Shown here one piece after another: positions 7,503 to 15,098 of a DNA stretch of 64,000 nt. This DNA is from Hyalangium gracile (GTDB taxonomy: Bacteria > Myxococcota > Myxococcia > Myxococcales > Myxococcaceae). Location of the stretch: assembly GCF_020103725.1 (NCBI RefSeq), contig NZ_JAHXBG010000004.1, forward strand, positions 186,001-250,000. The letters are read 5' to 3'. Position 1 is the first letter of the stretch. Every line of letters begins with the position of its first letter. The notes beneath the pieces were generated by a model. The model saw nothing but the letters and a program-made list of their open reading frames with translations. It was not told the DNA's origin and made no database searches. Both the position numbers and the translations under genes were made by a program.

Positions 7503-10500
7503 CTAACGGGTGAGGACCAGATCCCTCGTCTGGATGAGGTCCACGTCGCCGGCGAACTGGGCGAAGGCGTCGTAGTCCTTGGGGTAGACGCGGTTGCGCG
7601 GCAGCCGCATGCCCTCCAGGAACGTCACCACGTTGCCCTCCTGCTTCTCCGAGCGCACGAAGCGGCCGAAGCGGCCCTTCACCTCCAGGGCGGCCTGCGG
7701 GTCCTGCAGCGTCCAGCCCGCCGGCAGGGTGAGCGTCGTGCGGTTGTTGCTGGCCTCGGAGTCCTCGAGGAACAGCGGCGTGTCGCGGGAGCTGAGCTGC
7801 ACGTAGCGCCGGCCGAGCATGGCCGGGAAGGTGACGGGCCCCAGCACCATGCGCTTGTCCTCGATGCGGGCGAAGCGCGGGACGTTGAACTCGTAGCGCA
7901 GGGTGAAGGCGGCCCCCACCTGCTCGGGGTGATCCAGCTTCACGGACGTCAGCTCCGCGCCGCCGAAGTACCGGGTGACGGCGCCCTGGAGCGCCTGCTT
8001 GCGGCTCTCGGCGGAGAGGGCATCGAAGGCCTCGGCGAGCTGCGCGCCCGTGAAGCCCATGTACACCTCCTCGCCCTGGGCCACGAGCGTGCCGTCCGGC
8101 TTGAGCTCCAGCTTGAGGTCCACCTGCTTGTTGACGCGCTCCACCAGCGGCGGCGTCTTCAGCTTCACCAGGGGCCGGCCCGGCTCGGGCAGCAGGTACA
8201 CGTCCCGCTCGCCCATGGCGTTCTCGGGCAGCTCGCCGAAGGGCCCGAAGCGCACCGTGGTGTCCACCCACACGGGCTCCTCGCCGGGCACCTCCACGTG
8301 CAGGCCCACGTAGGAGATGAGCGTCTCGGTGGGGAAGAGGTAGGGCGCCGGATCCGCGGAGAAGGGGCGCACCGCCGCCAGCCGCACGGGGATGCCCAGC
8401 GACTCCAGGGAGGCCTTGAGCAGCATCAGCCGGCTGCCCCGGTCCTGCGCCAGCGTGGAGATGGCCGACTGCGCCAGCCCCACGTCCCGCCCGGGGATGC
8501 GCTGCATGATGGCCGCGTGCAGGGCCTTCACCGCCTCCAGGCCCGACACGCCCTCCGTCACCTTGCGGGCGAAGGCCTGGACGTCCGCGTTCCACCGCGT
8601 CCGGTCGTGGAAGGAGTCCGCGTAGATGGCCGCCATGCGATCATTGCCCGTGGTGCCCGCGCCGACGATGACGAAGGGCAGGTACTCGTTGGAGGACCAG
8701 GGCGCGTCCGGCTCGGGGATGAAGGGCGGCACCTTGCGGGCCTCGTGGAAGAAGATCTCCACGTCCCCCTTCGTCTCGGGCGGGTTCACCTTCAGCCCGT
8801 GCGCGTCCACGCGCATGCCGGTGCCCTTGGGCGCCACCACGGTGTAGGTGGCCCAGTTGTTGGGCAGGTTGGCCACCTGGAAGAAGAAGGCGGACGCGGC
8901 GAAGCCCGGCTGCGCGGGGCCGCGGCCCGACTCGGAGAGCAGGTACTCCACCTCCACGTAGTCCCCCACGTTCACGCCCGGCAGGCTGATGTTGTCCTTG
9001 CCGGCGATGTTCTCCGGCTCCAGCACCGTGCCGTCCGCCTTGATGGTGCGCAGCGCCAGCACCTGGGCGTTGTTGGGCAGGTTCACCTCGGCGATATCCT
9101 CGATGCCGTTCTGCTCCAGCGCCTTCTGGATGGTGTGGATGCGGTTGACCAGCGTGCCGTCCGGGAACACCTGCACGGCGGCCGCGTCCAGCACGAACGT
9201 GGCGGCGGCGTTCTCCTCTCCGCGCGCCGACTCGTAGGCCGCGATGGCCGCCTTGCCGTCGACGGCGTAGTCCTGCAGCACCTCCTTGCCCGTCTTCGCG
9301 CGAATCACCGCGCGGCGCAGGGACAGGTCACTGCCCTCGAGCGACAGGGCCTTCTCGCGCAGCGCGAGCGCCTCGGCCGGGGCCCCGGCGTACTCGCGCA
9401 CGTCCGCCAGCCGCTTGTAGAAGAAGGCGAAGCGGGGCCACTGGCGCACCAGCTCCTTGAGCGTGGCCGCGGCGTCGTCGTAGCGGCGCAGCGAGACGTA
9501 GAGGTTCGCCAGGGTGGCGCCGGTGCTCACGTTGCCCGGGTCCCTCGCGAGCATCTCCGCGTAGAGCTGGGCCGCGGTGGCCAGGTCTCCCCGCTGGCGC
9601 GCGTGCTCGGCCACCCGGGCCTGCGAGTTGGGGCAGCCGGCGAAGTCCGCGACGAGCTGCTCCATGAGCTCCGAGGCGTCCCGCCGGCGGGCCAGGCTGT
9701 AGCGCAGCGACAGCGCCTCGCACAGCTTGGGCTGGGCCTCGAGCGCCGCGGAGAGCGCCTCCTCGGCCTGCGCATCCACCTGGAGCGCGATGGCCGCCCG
9801 GGCGCGCAGCATCTGCAGGGGGTAGCTCTCCGGGCCGGCGATCTCCAGGGCCGTCTTCAGCACCTCCTGCGCGGAGATGGGCTGGCTGTCGCTCAGGGCC
9901 AGCTCGGCGCGCAGCAGCAGCGCGGACACGTCACGCGGATCCTTGGCGAGCACCGCCTCGAGATCCCTCGTGGCCCGGCCGCGCGACACCTTGGTGGGCA
10001 CGGAGCGATCCTGCGCGGCCAGCTCCGCGCTCAGCATGAGCAGGGCCGGGGTTCCGCGCGCCGCGTCTCCCAGGCTCGCCAGCAGCAGTCGGGTGCCGTC
10101 GGGATCCCGCCCCACGCCGTCCCGCGCCGCCAGGTAGGTGGCCAGCAGCCCGCCCACCTCGGACTCGAGCGCGGCCGCGAGGTCCGCCGCGGTGGGGTAG
10201 AAGTTCGGAGCCTGGAGGGCGGCCGGCGCCTCGCCCGTCCAGGAGGGAGCGGGCCCCGTGGCGGCGGTGAAGCGCGCGTCCGACGGGCGGCCGTCCGCGC
10301 GCGGCAGGGTGAAGGAGATGGTGCCCGTGGCGCTCTCCTTGATGAGCTTCACCACGAAGCGGTGCTTGCCGGGGGCCAGCGTCACCGCGCGGCCGTTGAC
10401 GGTGGACTCGGCGCGGCTGAAGGCGCGGCGCTCGAAGAGCAGGGCGCCGTCCAGCAGCACCTTGAAGGAGGAGGTGGCCACGGAGCGCGCCAGGTAGACG

Positions 10501-11279
10501 CCGCCCTCGGTCACCTCCGCGTCGAAGGCGAGGATGTACACATCGCTCTCGGCCGGCTCTCCCTCCAGCCGGTGCCTGCCGTCCGGAGCCTGCAGGGTGC
10601 GCGGCGTGAGCGGGCCGTAGGGGCCGGTGAACGGGCCCGCCAGCGAGCCGTCCTTCTCCGGCGGGGTGATGTCGTCGAAGGACAGCACGTGGAAGGGCGA
10701 GAACGGACCCACGAGCGTCGCCACGTGGGCGGCGCCCACGTCCTGGACTCCGGCCGCCGTGCCCTTGGCGTCGCCGCGCACCAGGTGGACGCCCATCTGG
10801 CAGCCGCGCAGCAGCTGGGCGGCCTCGCCCGTCGCGCCCGCGTCGAGCGCCTTCTGGGTGCCCTCGAGGATCAGCTTGTCCAGCTCGGGCGAGGTGCCCA
10901 CCTGGTCGAGGATGTAGCGGGTGGCGGGCACGGCGAGCGGGTGGTTGGGCGCGCGCGCCACCAGCGCCAGCATCGCGGCGAGGGCCCGGTCCATGGCGCC
11001 CACGCGCCGCGCGAGCAGGCTCTGCCCCATGAGGGCGTACGGGTCACCCGGGTCCTTGGCGATCGCGGCGTCGAAGCGGGCCTGCGCGGCCTGGGCGTCT
11101 CCCTGCACCAGGTACGCATGGAAGCCCGCGAGCGCGAGCGTGCGGGCCTCGCCGCCGCCCTTCTGGGCCTGCTCGGCGGCGTTCTCGAGGAGATCGGTGG
11201 CGGACGGGGGACGGCGCGGGCAGCCGGTCAGGCCGGCGACGAGGGCGAGCAGCGCAAGGAGGCCGCGAGAGGTACGCAT
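7503..11279 (-). CDS. Large TPR lipoprotein with DUF3857/transglutaminase-like region
   Basis: A 1258-aa protein starting with a lipoprotein signal (lipobox LTGC, Cys20). About residues 25-180 and 330-620 are helical repeats of TPR character. About 640-1020 resemble the DUF3857-transglutaminase arrangement (NLPNNAQVLALRTIKADGT, then SLGIPVRLAAV, GLHVEV and WVDTT). The catalytic cysteine of transglutaminase-like domains is absent: the expected GDCKDK position reads DRGSRLMLL at about residue 946. His and Asp counterparts remain, so the domain is probably non-catalytic. The beta-rich C-terminus ends the protein. It is probably attached to the outer membrane facing the periplasm. It lies downstream of the Ser/Thr kinase gene, separated by 72 bases that contain a hairpin. 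Confidence 0.85.
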   Translation of the reverse strand: MRTSRGLLALLALVAGLTGCPRRPPSATDLLENAAEQAQKGGGEARTLALAGFHAYLVQGDAQAAQARFDAAIAKDPGDPYALMGQSLLARRVGAMDRALAAMLALVARAPNHPLAVPATRYILDQVGTSPELDKLILEGTQKALDAGATGEAAQLLRGCQMGVHLVRGDAKGTAAGVQDVGAAHVATLVGPFSPFHVLSFDDITPPEKDGSLAGPFTGPYGPLTPRTLQAPDGRHRLEGEPAESDVYILAFDAEVTEGGVYLARSVATSSFKVLLDGALLFERRAFSRAESTVNGRAVTLAPGKHRFVVKLIKESATGTISFTLPRADGRPSDARFTAATGPAPSWTGEAPAALQAPNFYPTAADLAAALESEVGGLLATYLAARDGVGRDPDGTRLLLASLGDAARGTPALLMLSAELAAQDRSVPTKVSRGRATRDLEAVLAKDPRDVSALLLRAELALSDSQPISAQEVLKTALEIAGPESYPLQMLRARAAIALQVDAQAEEALSAALEAQPKLCEALSLRYSLARRRDASELMEQLVADFAGCPNSQARVAEHARQRGDLATAAQLYAEMLARDPGNVSTGATLANLYVSLRRYDDAAATLKELVRQWPRFAFFYKRLADVREYAGAPAEALALREKALSLEGSDLSLRRAVIRAKTGKEVLQDYAVDGKAAIAAYESARGEENAAATFVLDAAAVQVFPDGTLVNRIHTIQKALEQNGIEDIAEVNLPNNAQVLALRTIKADGTVLEPENIAGKDNISLPGVNVGDYVEVEYLLSESGRGPAQPGFAASAFFFQVANLPNNWATYTVVAPKGTGMRVDAHGLKVNPPETKGDVEIFFHEARKVPPFIPEPDAPWSSNEYLPFVIVGAGTTGNDRMAAIYADSFHDRTRWNADVQAFARKVTEGVSGLEAVKALHAAIMQRIPGRDVGLAQSAISTLAQDRGSRLMLLKASLESLGIPVRLAAVRPFSADPAPYLFPTETLISYVGLHVEVPGEEPVWVDTTVRFGPFGELPENAMGERDVYLLPEPGRPLVKLKTPPLVERVNKQVDLKLELKPDGTLVAQGEEVYMGFTGAQLAEAFDALSAESRKQALQGAVTRYFGGAELTSVKLDHPEQVGAAFTLRYEFNVPRFARIEDKRMVLGPVTFPAMLGRRYVQLSSRDTPLFLEDSEASNNRTTLTLPAGWTLQDPQAALEVKGRFGRFVRSEKQEGNVVTFLEGMRLPRNRVYPKDYDAFAQFAGDVDLIQTRDLVLTR

Positions 11280-11283
11280 AGGG

Positions 11284-11310
11284 CCCGAAGGGATAATGCA
11301 ATCCCTCGGG
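11284..11310 (-). promoter_or_regulatory. Hairpin flush against the TPR lipoprotein start
   Basis: CCCG-A-AGGGAT and ATCCCT-CGGG pair with one bulge around a 6-base loop. The structure ends 4 bases from the start codon at 11279, and no ordinary ribosome site is visible between it and the ATG. It may be a terminator for the upstream kinase gene or a structure that controls initiation. No T-run follows. Confidence 0.4.
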
Positions 11311-11351
11311 CGCGGCTACATCTGCATGCAGGGTGTGTCCACCCCAGGCAA

Positions 11352-13166
11352 CTACCGCCCCTTCTTCTTGGGAGGCGGGGCCTTGGCCGGCGGCTTCTTG
11401 GCGGGGGGTGGGGCCTTGGCCACGGGCTTGGGGGCGGCGGGGGGGCGGGGCGTCAGCTCCGCCACGGTGGAGGTGGTGGCGGTGGCCGGGGCCTGCTTCA
11501 CGGAGTAGCTCAGGCCCTCCACGCGGCAGGTGCCCTCGATGCAGCCGACGGCGGAGCGGGGCACCTCGCCGAACTGCTTCTGCCAGTCGCGGCCGATGAT
11601 GAGCGGCTCGCCGACGGCGCGCCGGTCCTTGCCCGTGCCCACGAAGGCGCGCAGCACGCCTTCGGCGTCCACCTCCATCTCCAGGTGGGCGACGCCGGTG
11701 GGCGAGGCCTGGCCCAGCATGGTGCCGCGGCGCTCGCCGAGCGCCCACTCCAGCCGCAGCGGCGCGCCGGAGCCCTCCTGGATGAAGGCCACATAGCGCC
11801 CCGTGGAGCCCACGAGCATGAGGGCCACCTGAGGATCCGGCGGAGGCCCGTAGAGCACGGTGTGCAGCCGCGCGGTGGGCGTGAGCGGACTGCCGTCGGC
11901 GAGCACGTCCGCCTTGAGCAGGGCGATGTCGCCCTCCATGTCCACCACGTCCGCCACGGCCCGGCCCACGCGGGACTGGTTGCTCATCTCCAGGCCGGGG
12001 AACACCAGCGCCTTGCCCTCGGTGGTCACCGGCCGGCCGGTCGTCAGGAAGGAGACCGAATCCGGCCCCTCCCCCACCTCCAGGTACTTGCGCTCGGTGC
12101 CCTTGGCCAGCCGTCCGGGCAGGGTGCGCACCATGTCCGCCCCGAGCTCTCCGGTGAGGGCCGCTCCGGGCACCATCGGCGGGCGCTTCTCTCCGCTGCG
12201 CAGGTACGCCACCCCCAGCACGCCGAGGGCCGCCAGCACCACCAGCGTCATCACCACCTGGGCCACCGTGCGCACCACGCGGCGCGCGCCGACCTTGATG
12301 CGCTGCACGCGGGTGAGCGGCTGGGGCGGCTGGGAGGTGAGCACCGGAGCCAGGGGCTCCAGGTCCGCCATCAGCTCGGCGACGGTGGAGTAGCGGTCCG
12401 CGGGGTCCGGCTTGAGGCAGCGGGCGACGATGGCATCCAGCCGCGGATCGATGCCCGGCTTCGTCTTCGAGGGCGGATCAAACGTGCCCAGCGGCACCTC
12501 GCCCGTGAGCAGCTCGTAGAGGATGACGCCCAGCGAGAAGATGTCCGCGCGCTTGTCGGCGTTCTTGGCGTCCACCCGCTGCTCGGGCGCCATGTACGAC
12601 AGCGTGCCCATGGAGACGTGGGTGCTGGTGAGGTTGAAGCGCGAGTTGGCGTCGTCCAGGAACGAGGCCAGCCCGAAGTCCGTCACCTTGGCGAGGCCTC
12701 CGGCCTGGTGATCGAAGAGGATGTTCTCCGGCTTCAGGTCGCGGTGGATGACGCCGCGGTTGTGCGCGTACTCCACGCCCCGGCAGATCTCCATCATCAT
12801 CCGCAGGGCTTCCTTGGGCGTCAGCAGGGGTGAGCGCACCTGCTCGCGCAGCGAGGGCCCGTCGATGAACTCCATCACCAGGTAATAGGTGGTGTCCGTC
12901 TTCCCCTTGTCGACGATGGCGACGATGTTGGGGTGCGAGAGGGCCGCCAGCGCCGCGGCCTCCTTCTCGAAGCGCGCCACGAAGGCGCCATCCTTGGCGA
13001 GCTCCGGGTTGAGCAGCTTCACCGCGACGGTGCGGCCCAGCGAGAGCTGGACGGCCTTGTGGACCTCGCCCATGCCGCCCATGCCGACGAGGTTCTCGAG
13101 GCGATAGCCGCTGATGGGATCAGGAATGCGCGGCCGACTGATGGCGGTGGTATCCAGGGATGACAT
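11352..13166 (-). CDS. Membrane Ser/Thr protein kinase (PknB type)
   Basis: A 604-aa Hanks-type kinase. The kinase domain (about 20-290) has the glycine loop VGMGGMGEV, Lys50 in VAVKLLN, HRDLKPEN, DFGLAS and APEQ, so it should be active. A membrane helix follows at about 325-350 (VVMTLVVLAALGVLGVAYL). A roughly 200-aa beta-rich domain then lies outside the membrane, with a tail of Pro/Ala/Lys (about 560-604). This outer domain resembles a concanavalin-like fold in layout but I cannot name it. ATG 13166 was chosen because MSSLDTTAI leads into the kinase domain at the usual distance; the open frame continues to 13235. It may be cotranscribed with the TPR lipoprotein. Confidence 0.9.
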   Translation of the reverse strand: MSSLDTTAISRPRIPDPISGYRLENLVGMGGMGEVHKAVQLSLGRTVAVKLLNPELAKDGAFVARFEKEAAALAALSHPNIVAIVDKGKTDTTYYLVMEFIDGPSLREQVRSPLLTPKEALRMMMEICRGVEYAHNRGVIHRDLKPENILFDHQAGGLAKVTDFGLASFLDDANSRFNLTSTHVSMGTLSYMAPEQRVDAKNADKRADIFSLGVILYELLTGEVPLGTFDPPSKTKPGIDPRLDAIVARCLKPDPADRYSTVAELMADLEPLAPVLTSQPPQPLTRVQRIKVGARRVVRTVAQVVMTLVVLAALGVLGVAYLRSGEKRPPMVPGAALTGELGADMVRTLPGRLAKGTERKYLEVGEGPDSVSFLTTGRPVTTEGKALVFPGLEMSNQSRVGRAVADVVDMEGDIALLKADVLADGSPLTPTARLHTVLYGPPPDPQVALMLVGSTGRYVAFIQEGSGAPLRLEWALGERRGTMLGQASPTGVAHLEMEVDAEGVLRAFVGTGKDRRAVGEPLIIGRDWQKQFGEVPRSAVGCIEGTCRVEGLSYSVKQAPATATTSTVAELTPRPPAAPKPVAKAPPPAKKPPAKAPPPKKKGR

Positions 13167-13281
13167 GGGTGCTTTGAGAGGGGGCCCAGGGTAGCAGACC
13201 TCGGGGCGAGACGAACCCCCCAGGGTGTGAATCACCCCGTCCCTTCCGTCATACCTGGAATGCGGCCCGGTGAAACCCGGC

Positions 13282-13863
13282 TCAGCGGCCGGCGCCCAGC
13301 GCCATCATCTCGGCCAGCTGGGTGCGCGTCTGCGACAGCGAGGAGCGCATCTGCCGGTGGCGCAGCGCCGTGCCGAGCCCGCCTGCCAGGGCCTTGAGCA
13401 GGGTGGTCTCCTCGGCCGTCCACACGCGGGCGCGGCGGCAGTCCTCGATGCCGACAAAGCCCCACTTCTCCTTGCCCACCTGCAGGGGCGCCAGCAGCAC
13501 CGACTGCGTCTTGTGGTCGGTGAGCAGCAGCTTCATCCGCACCGGCGCGGCGCTCGTCAGGCAGGAGACCGTCTGGCCCTGCAGCAGCGCCTCGGACCAC
13601 AGCGGCGCCAGCTCGCGCAGGGAGATCTGCCGCATCGTCGGCGAGTCCGTGAGCGCCGTCAGCCCCGGCGAGCTCCAGGCGTAGCGGGCGTCGGCCACCA
13701 TGCGGCCTTTGATGGGGAAAGGCTGGTGCTCGAAGATGGACACCCGGTCCACTCCCATCGCCGTGCCGACCTGGGCCAGCGCCGACGTCACCGTGGTGGG
13801 GGTGAAGCCCGTCTCCATCAGCAGCTTGGACGCTTCAGAGATCTTCGCGAACGCTTCGATCAT
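13282..13863 (-). CDS. Stand-alone GAF domain protein
   Basis: A 193-aa protein that is almost entirely one GAF domain (about 5-165; VGTAMGVDRVSIFEH, SVLLAPLQVGKEKWGFVGIEDC, WTAEETTLLKALAGGLGTAL), followed by a short coiled segment. GAF domains bind small ligands or dimerise. No output domain is attached, so it probably works by contact with a partner such as a kinase. It is monocistronic, with a sigma-70-like promoter at 13928-13957. An alternative description would be a detached sensor module of a histidine kinase. Confidence 0.8.
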   Translation of the reverse strand: MIEAFAKISEASKLLMETGFTPTTVTSALAQVGTAMGVDRVSIFEHQPFPIKGRMVADARYAWSSPGLTALTDSPTMRQISLRELAPLWSEALLQGQTVSCLTSAAPVRMKLLLTDHKTQSVLLAPLQVGKEKWGFVGIEDCRRARVWTAEETTLLKALAGGLGTALRHRQMRSSLSQTRTQLAEMMALGAGR

Positions 13864-13927
13864 CGGCGGCTCCGGGGGAGAGCGATTGGCCGGCTTGTGC
13901 AGGAAAATGACGTATCCTGTAATGACA

Positions 13928-13957
13928 GATTAAGCATGATTTCGGCTTTTCTGTCAA
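13928..13957 (-). promoter_or_regulatory. Sigma-70-type promoter for the GAF gene
   Basis: On the minus strand TTGACA (13952-13957) is followed after 18 bases by TTAATC (13928-13933), or after 17 by CTTAAT. The site lies about 65 bases before ATG 13863 in an A/T-rich island of an otherwise GC-rich region. Inverted TGACAG/CTGTCA hexamers bracket it and may mark an operator. Confidence 0.5.
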
Positions 13958-14008
13958 ATCTCGATCTCGCTGTATTTCGAGTGGGCCGGTGTGGGAGCGC
14001 CTGCGGAG

Positions 14009-14058
14009 AAAAAAGACAAGGGGACGCCCTCCGGGTTCGGGAGGAGGACGCCCCCTTG
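14009..14058 (-). terminator. Intrinsic terminator after small exported protein 1
   Basis: On the minus strand a 16-base-pair imperfect stem (arms at about 14017-14032 and 14043-14058, loop around CCGAACC) is followed by a run of six T (14009-14014). It lies 24 bases past the stop codon of the 14082-14285 gene, which is normal for a Rho-independent terminator. Confidence 0.75.
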
Positions 14059-14081
14059 CGGCTCCGAGAGGAGCGCGGGAA

Positions 14082-14285
14082 CTACTTGGTCTCGGCCGCG
14101 GTCTTGGGGGCCTCGGCCTTCTTGCCGTCCTTGGCGTCGACCGGCTTCGCCTCGGCCGGCTTCGCCTCGGCCTGCTTGGTCTCGGCGGCGGCCGGCTTGG
14201 CCTCGGCGGGCTTGGCGGCCTTGGCCGGCTCGCTGGCGAAGGCGGTGGTGGCGACGAGGGCGACGGCGACCATGAGCTTCTTCAT
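14082..14285 (-). CDS. Small exported Ala/Lys/Glu-rich protein 1
   Basis: A 67-aa protein with a clean Sec signal peptide (MKKLMVAVALVATTAFA, cleavage near residue 17). A low-complexity tail of Ala-Glu-Lys-Pro repeats follows, with no cysteine and no recognised domain. ATG 14285 was chosen over the upstream in-frame ATG because the Lys-Lys signal peptide starts there and GGAGATACC precedes it. It is a paralogue of the 14599-14874 gene in signal peptide, composition, gene structure and promoter. A sigma-54 promoter lies 66 bases upstream and a terminator follows. Function is unknown. A charged periplasmic or envelope-associated stress protein is possible, but that is inference. Confidence 0.75.
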   Translation of the reverse strand: MKKLMVAVALVATTAFASEPAKAAKPAEAKPAAAETKQAEAKPAEAKPVDAKDGKKAEAPKTAAETK

Positions 14286-14350
14286 GACGGGTATCTCCAG
14301 GTACGGGGGAGTGGAACAGCGCGACAAGCGCCGTGTCCGTTGGGAGGCAA

Positions 14351-14366
14351 AGCACTCCCCGTGCCA
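14351..14366 (-). promoter_or_regulatory. Sigma-54 promoter of small exported protein 1
   Basis: Minus-strand TGGCACGGGGAGTGCT matches the -24/-12 consensus TGGCACG-N4-TTGCW except for G at the first T of the -12 element. GG and GC are exactly 10 bases apart. The -12 element lies 66 bases before ATG 14285. Confidence 0.75.
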
Positions 14367-14418
14367 CGCGGAACCCCGCGATTTCTGGACTTCCTGCTCC
14401 AGGGCCTGGGGAGCTTCT

Positions 14419-14430
14419 CCTCAAGTGAGG
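14419..14430. promoter_or_regulatory. Palindrome, possible activator site
   Basis: CCTCA-AG-TGAGG is a perfect 12-base dyad centred about 84 bases upstream of the predicted start of transcription for the sigma-54 promoter at 14351-14366. That position suits an NtrC-type enhancer site, but one short palindrome in GC-rich DNA is weak evidence. Confidence 0.3.
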
Positions 14431-14537
14431 CGTGGGCCTGGTGAAACCCTCCTCACGGCGTGTCGCTACGACTTCGGATGACACCCACCCCGGCTTCGTC
14501 GAGGGCTGAGCCGAGCCGCGCCGGGCCCGCAAAGCAA

Positions 14538-14569
14538 CGAGGGCGCCCCCTGGACAGGAGACGCCCTCG
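14538..14569 (-). terminator. Hairpin after small exported protein 2
   Basis: CGAGGGCG (14538-14545) and CGCCCTCG (14562-14569) form an 8-base stem 30 bases past the stop of the 14599-14874 gene. Only a broken T-run follows on the minus strand (TTGCTTTG), so termination may be partial or Rho-assisted. Confidence 0.5.
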
Positions 14570-14598
14570 CGCCGATTCGCCTGGAGGCGAAGTGAGAA

Positions 14599-14874
14599 CT
14601 ACTTGGCGCCCTCGGCAGGCTTCGCCTCGGCCTTCTTGGAGGACTTCTTGGTGCTGGTCTTCTTCTCGGTCTTGGTCTCCGTCTTGGTCTCGGCGGCCGG
14701 AGCGGCAGTCTCGGTCTTGGTCTCGGTCTTCGTCTCGGTGGTGGCCTTGCTGTCAGCGGCGGGGGCCGGCTGGGCGGCGGGGGCCGGCTGGGCGGCCGGG
14801 GCCGGCTGGGCGGCCGGGGCCTGGGCGAAGGCGGTGGTGGCGGCGAACACGGCGGCGACGATGAGCTTCTTCAT
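14599..14874 (-). CDS. Small exported Ala/Pro/Lys/Thr-rich protein 2
   Basis: A 91-aa paralogue of protein 1. It has a signal peptide MKKLIVAAVFAATTAFA (cleavage near residue 17), a repeat block of Pro-Ala-Ala-Gln units (about 20-38), then Thr-Glu-Thr-Lys units and a strongly basic C-terminus (KKTSTKKSSKKAEAK). The DNA repeats every 21 bases or so in the first block, so copy number could vary between strains. ATG 14874 matches the signal peptide start. It carries the same type of sigma-54 promoter, 63 bases upstream. The neighbouring divergent lipoprotein/kinase/NtrC operon is the obvious candidate regulator. Function is unknown; a basic periplasmic filler or envelope-binding protein would fit the composition. 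Confidence 0.75.
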   Translation of the reverse strand: MKKLIVAAVFAATTAFAQAPAAQPAPAAQPAPAAQPAPAADSKATTETKTETKTETAAPAAETKTETKTEKKTSTKKSSKKAEAKPAEGAK

Positions 14875-14936
14875 GGTGGAATCTCCGTTTTCAGGCAGGG
14901 ACGGCGCGAGGTGCGCCCGTGTGCACCTGGCGCTAG

Positions 14937-14952
14937 AGCACCCCGCGTGCCA
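14937..14952 (-). promoter_or_regulatory. Sigma-54 promoter of small exported protein 2
   Basis: Minus-strand TGGCACGCGGGGTGCT has the same form as the site at 14351-14366: full TGGCACG at -24, GTGCT at -12, and GG and GC exactly 10 bases apart. It sits 63 bases before ATG 14874. Confidence 0.75.
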
Positions 14953-14994
14953 CGGCGGCTCGCTCGGAGCGCTCGGCTCCGCGCGCCCTCTGTC

Positions 14995-15042
14995 GGGGAG
15001 AAGATCCACATTTGGAATTCCAACGATGAGGATGTTCTCCCC
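14995..15042. promoter_or_regulatory. 48-base dyad between divergent genes, likely activator site
   Basis: Nested inverted repeats: outer GGGGAGAA/TTCTCCCC (14995-15002, 15035-15042), middle ATCC/GGAT (15004-15007, 15030-15033) and a central perfect palindrome TTGGAATTCCAA (15012-15023). The outer pairs share an axis at 15018.5. It lies about 92 bases upstream of the predicted start from the sigma-54 promoter at 14937-14952, a usual enhancer distance, and 57 bases before the divergent lipoprotein gene. Confidence 0.6.
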
Positions 15043-15098
15043 AGGCCTACTCTGGCGGTCTTTGACGGCCCCCCCCTCGCTGCTGCAATGTGCGGGTC

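Larger units (their letters stand above)
14286..14598. other. 313-base spacer between the small exported genes
   Basis: Holds the sigma-54 promoter of protein 1 (14351-14366), a 12-base palindrome (14419-14430) at an enhancer-like distance, and the hairpin of protein 2 (14538-14569). No additional gene is evident. Confidence 0.6.

Noticed and set aside
7425-12833. An 1802-codon open frame on the plus strand
   Set aside because: It lies antisense to the DJ-1, TPR lipoprotein and Ser/Thr kinase genes, has His/Arg/Gly-rich composition typical of antisense reading of GC-rich genes, and shows no domain. The minus-strand genes have clear motifs.
14761-14820. Short tandem GC-rich repeat considered as a possible CRISPR or satellite
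   Set aside because: It is the coding repeat for Pro-Ala-Ala-Gln units inside the small exported protein 2; there are no spacers.
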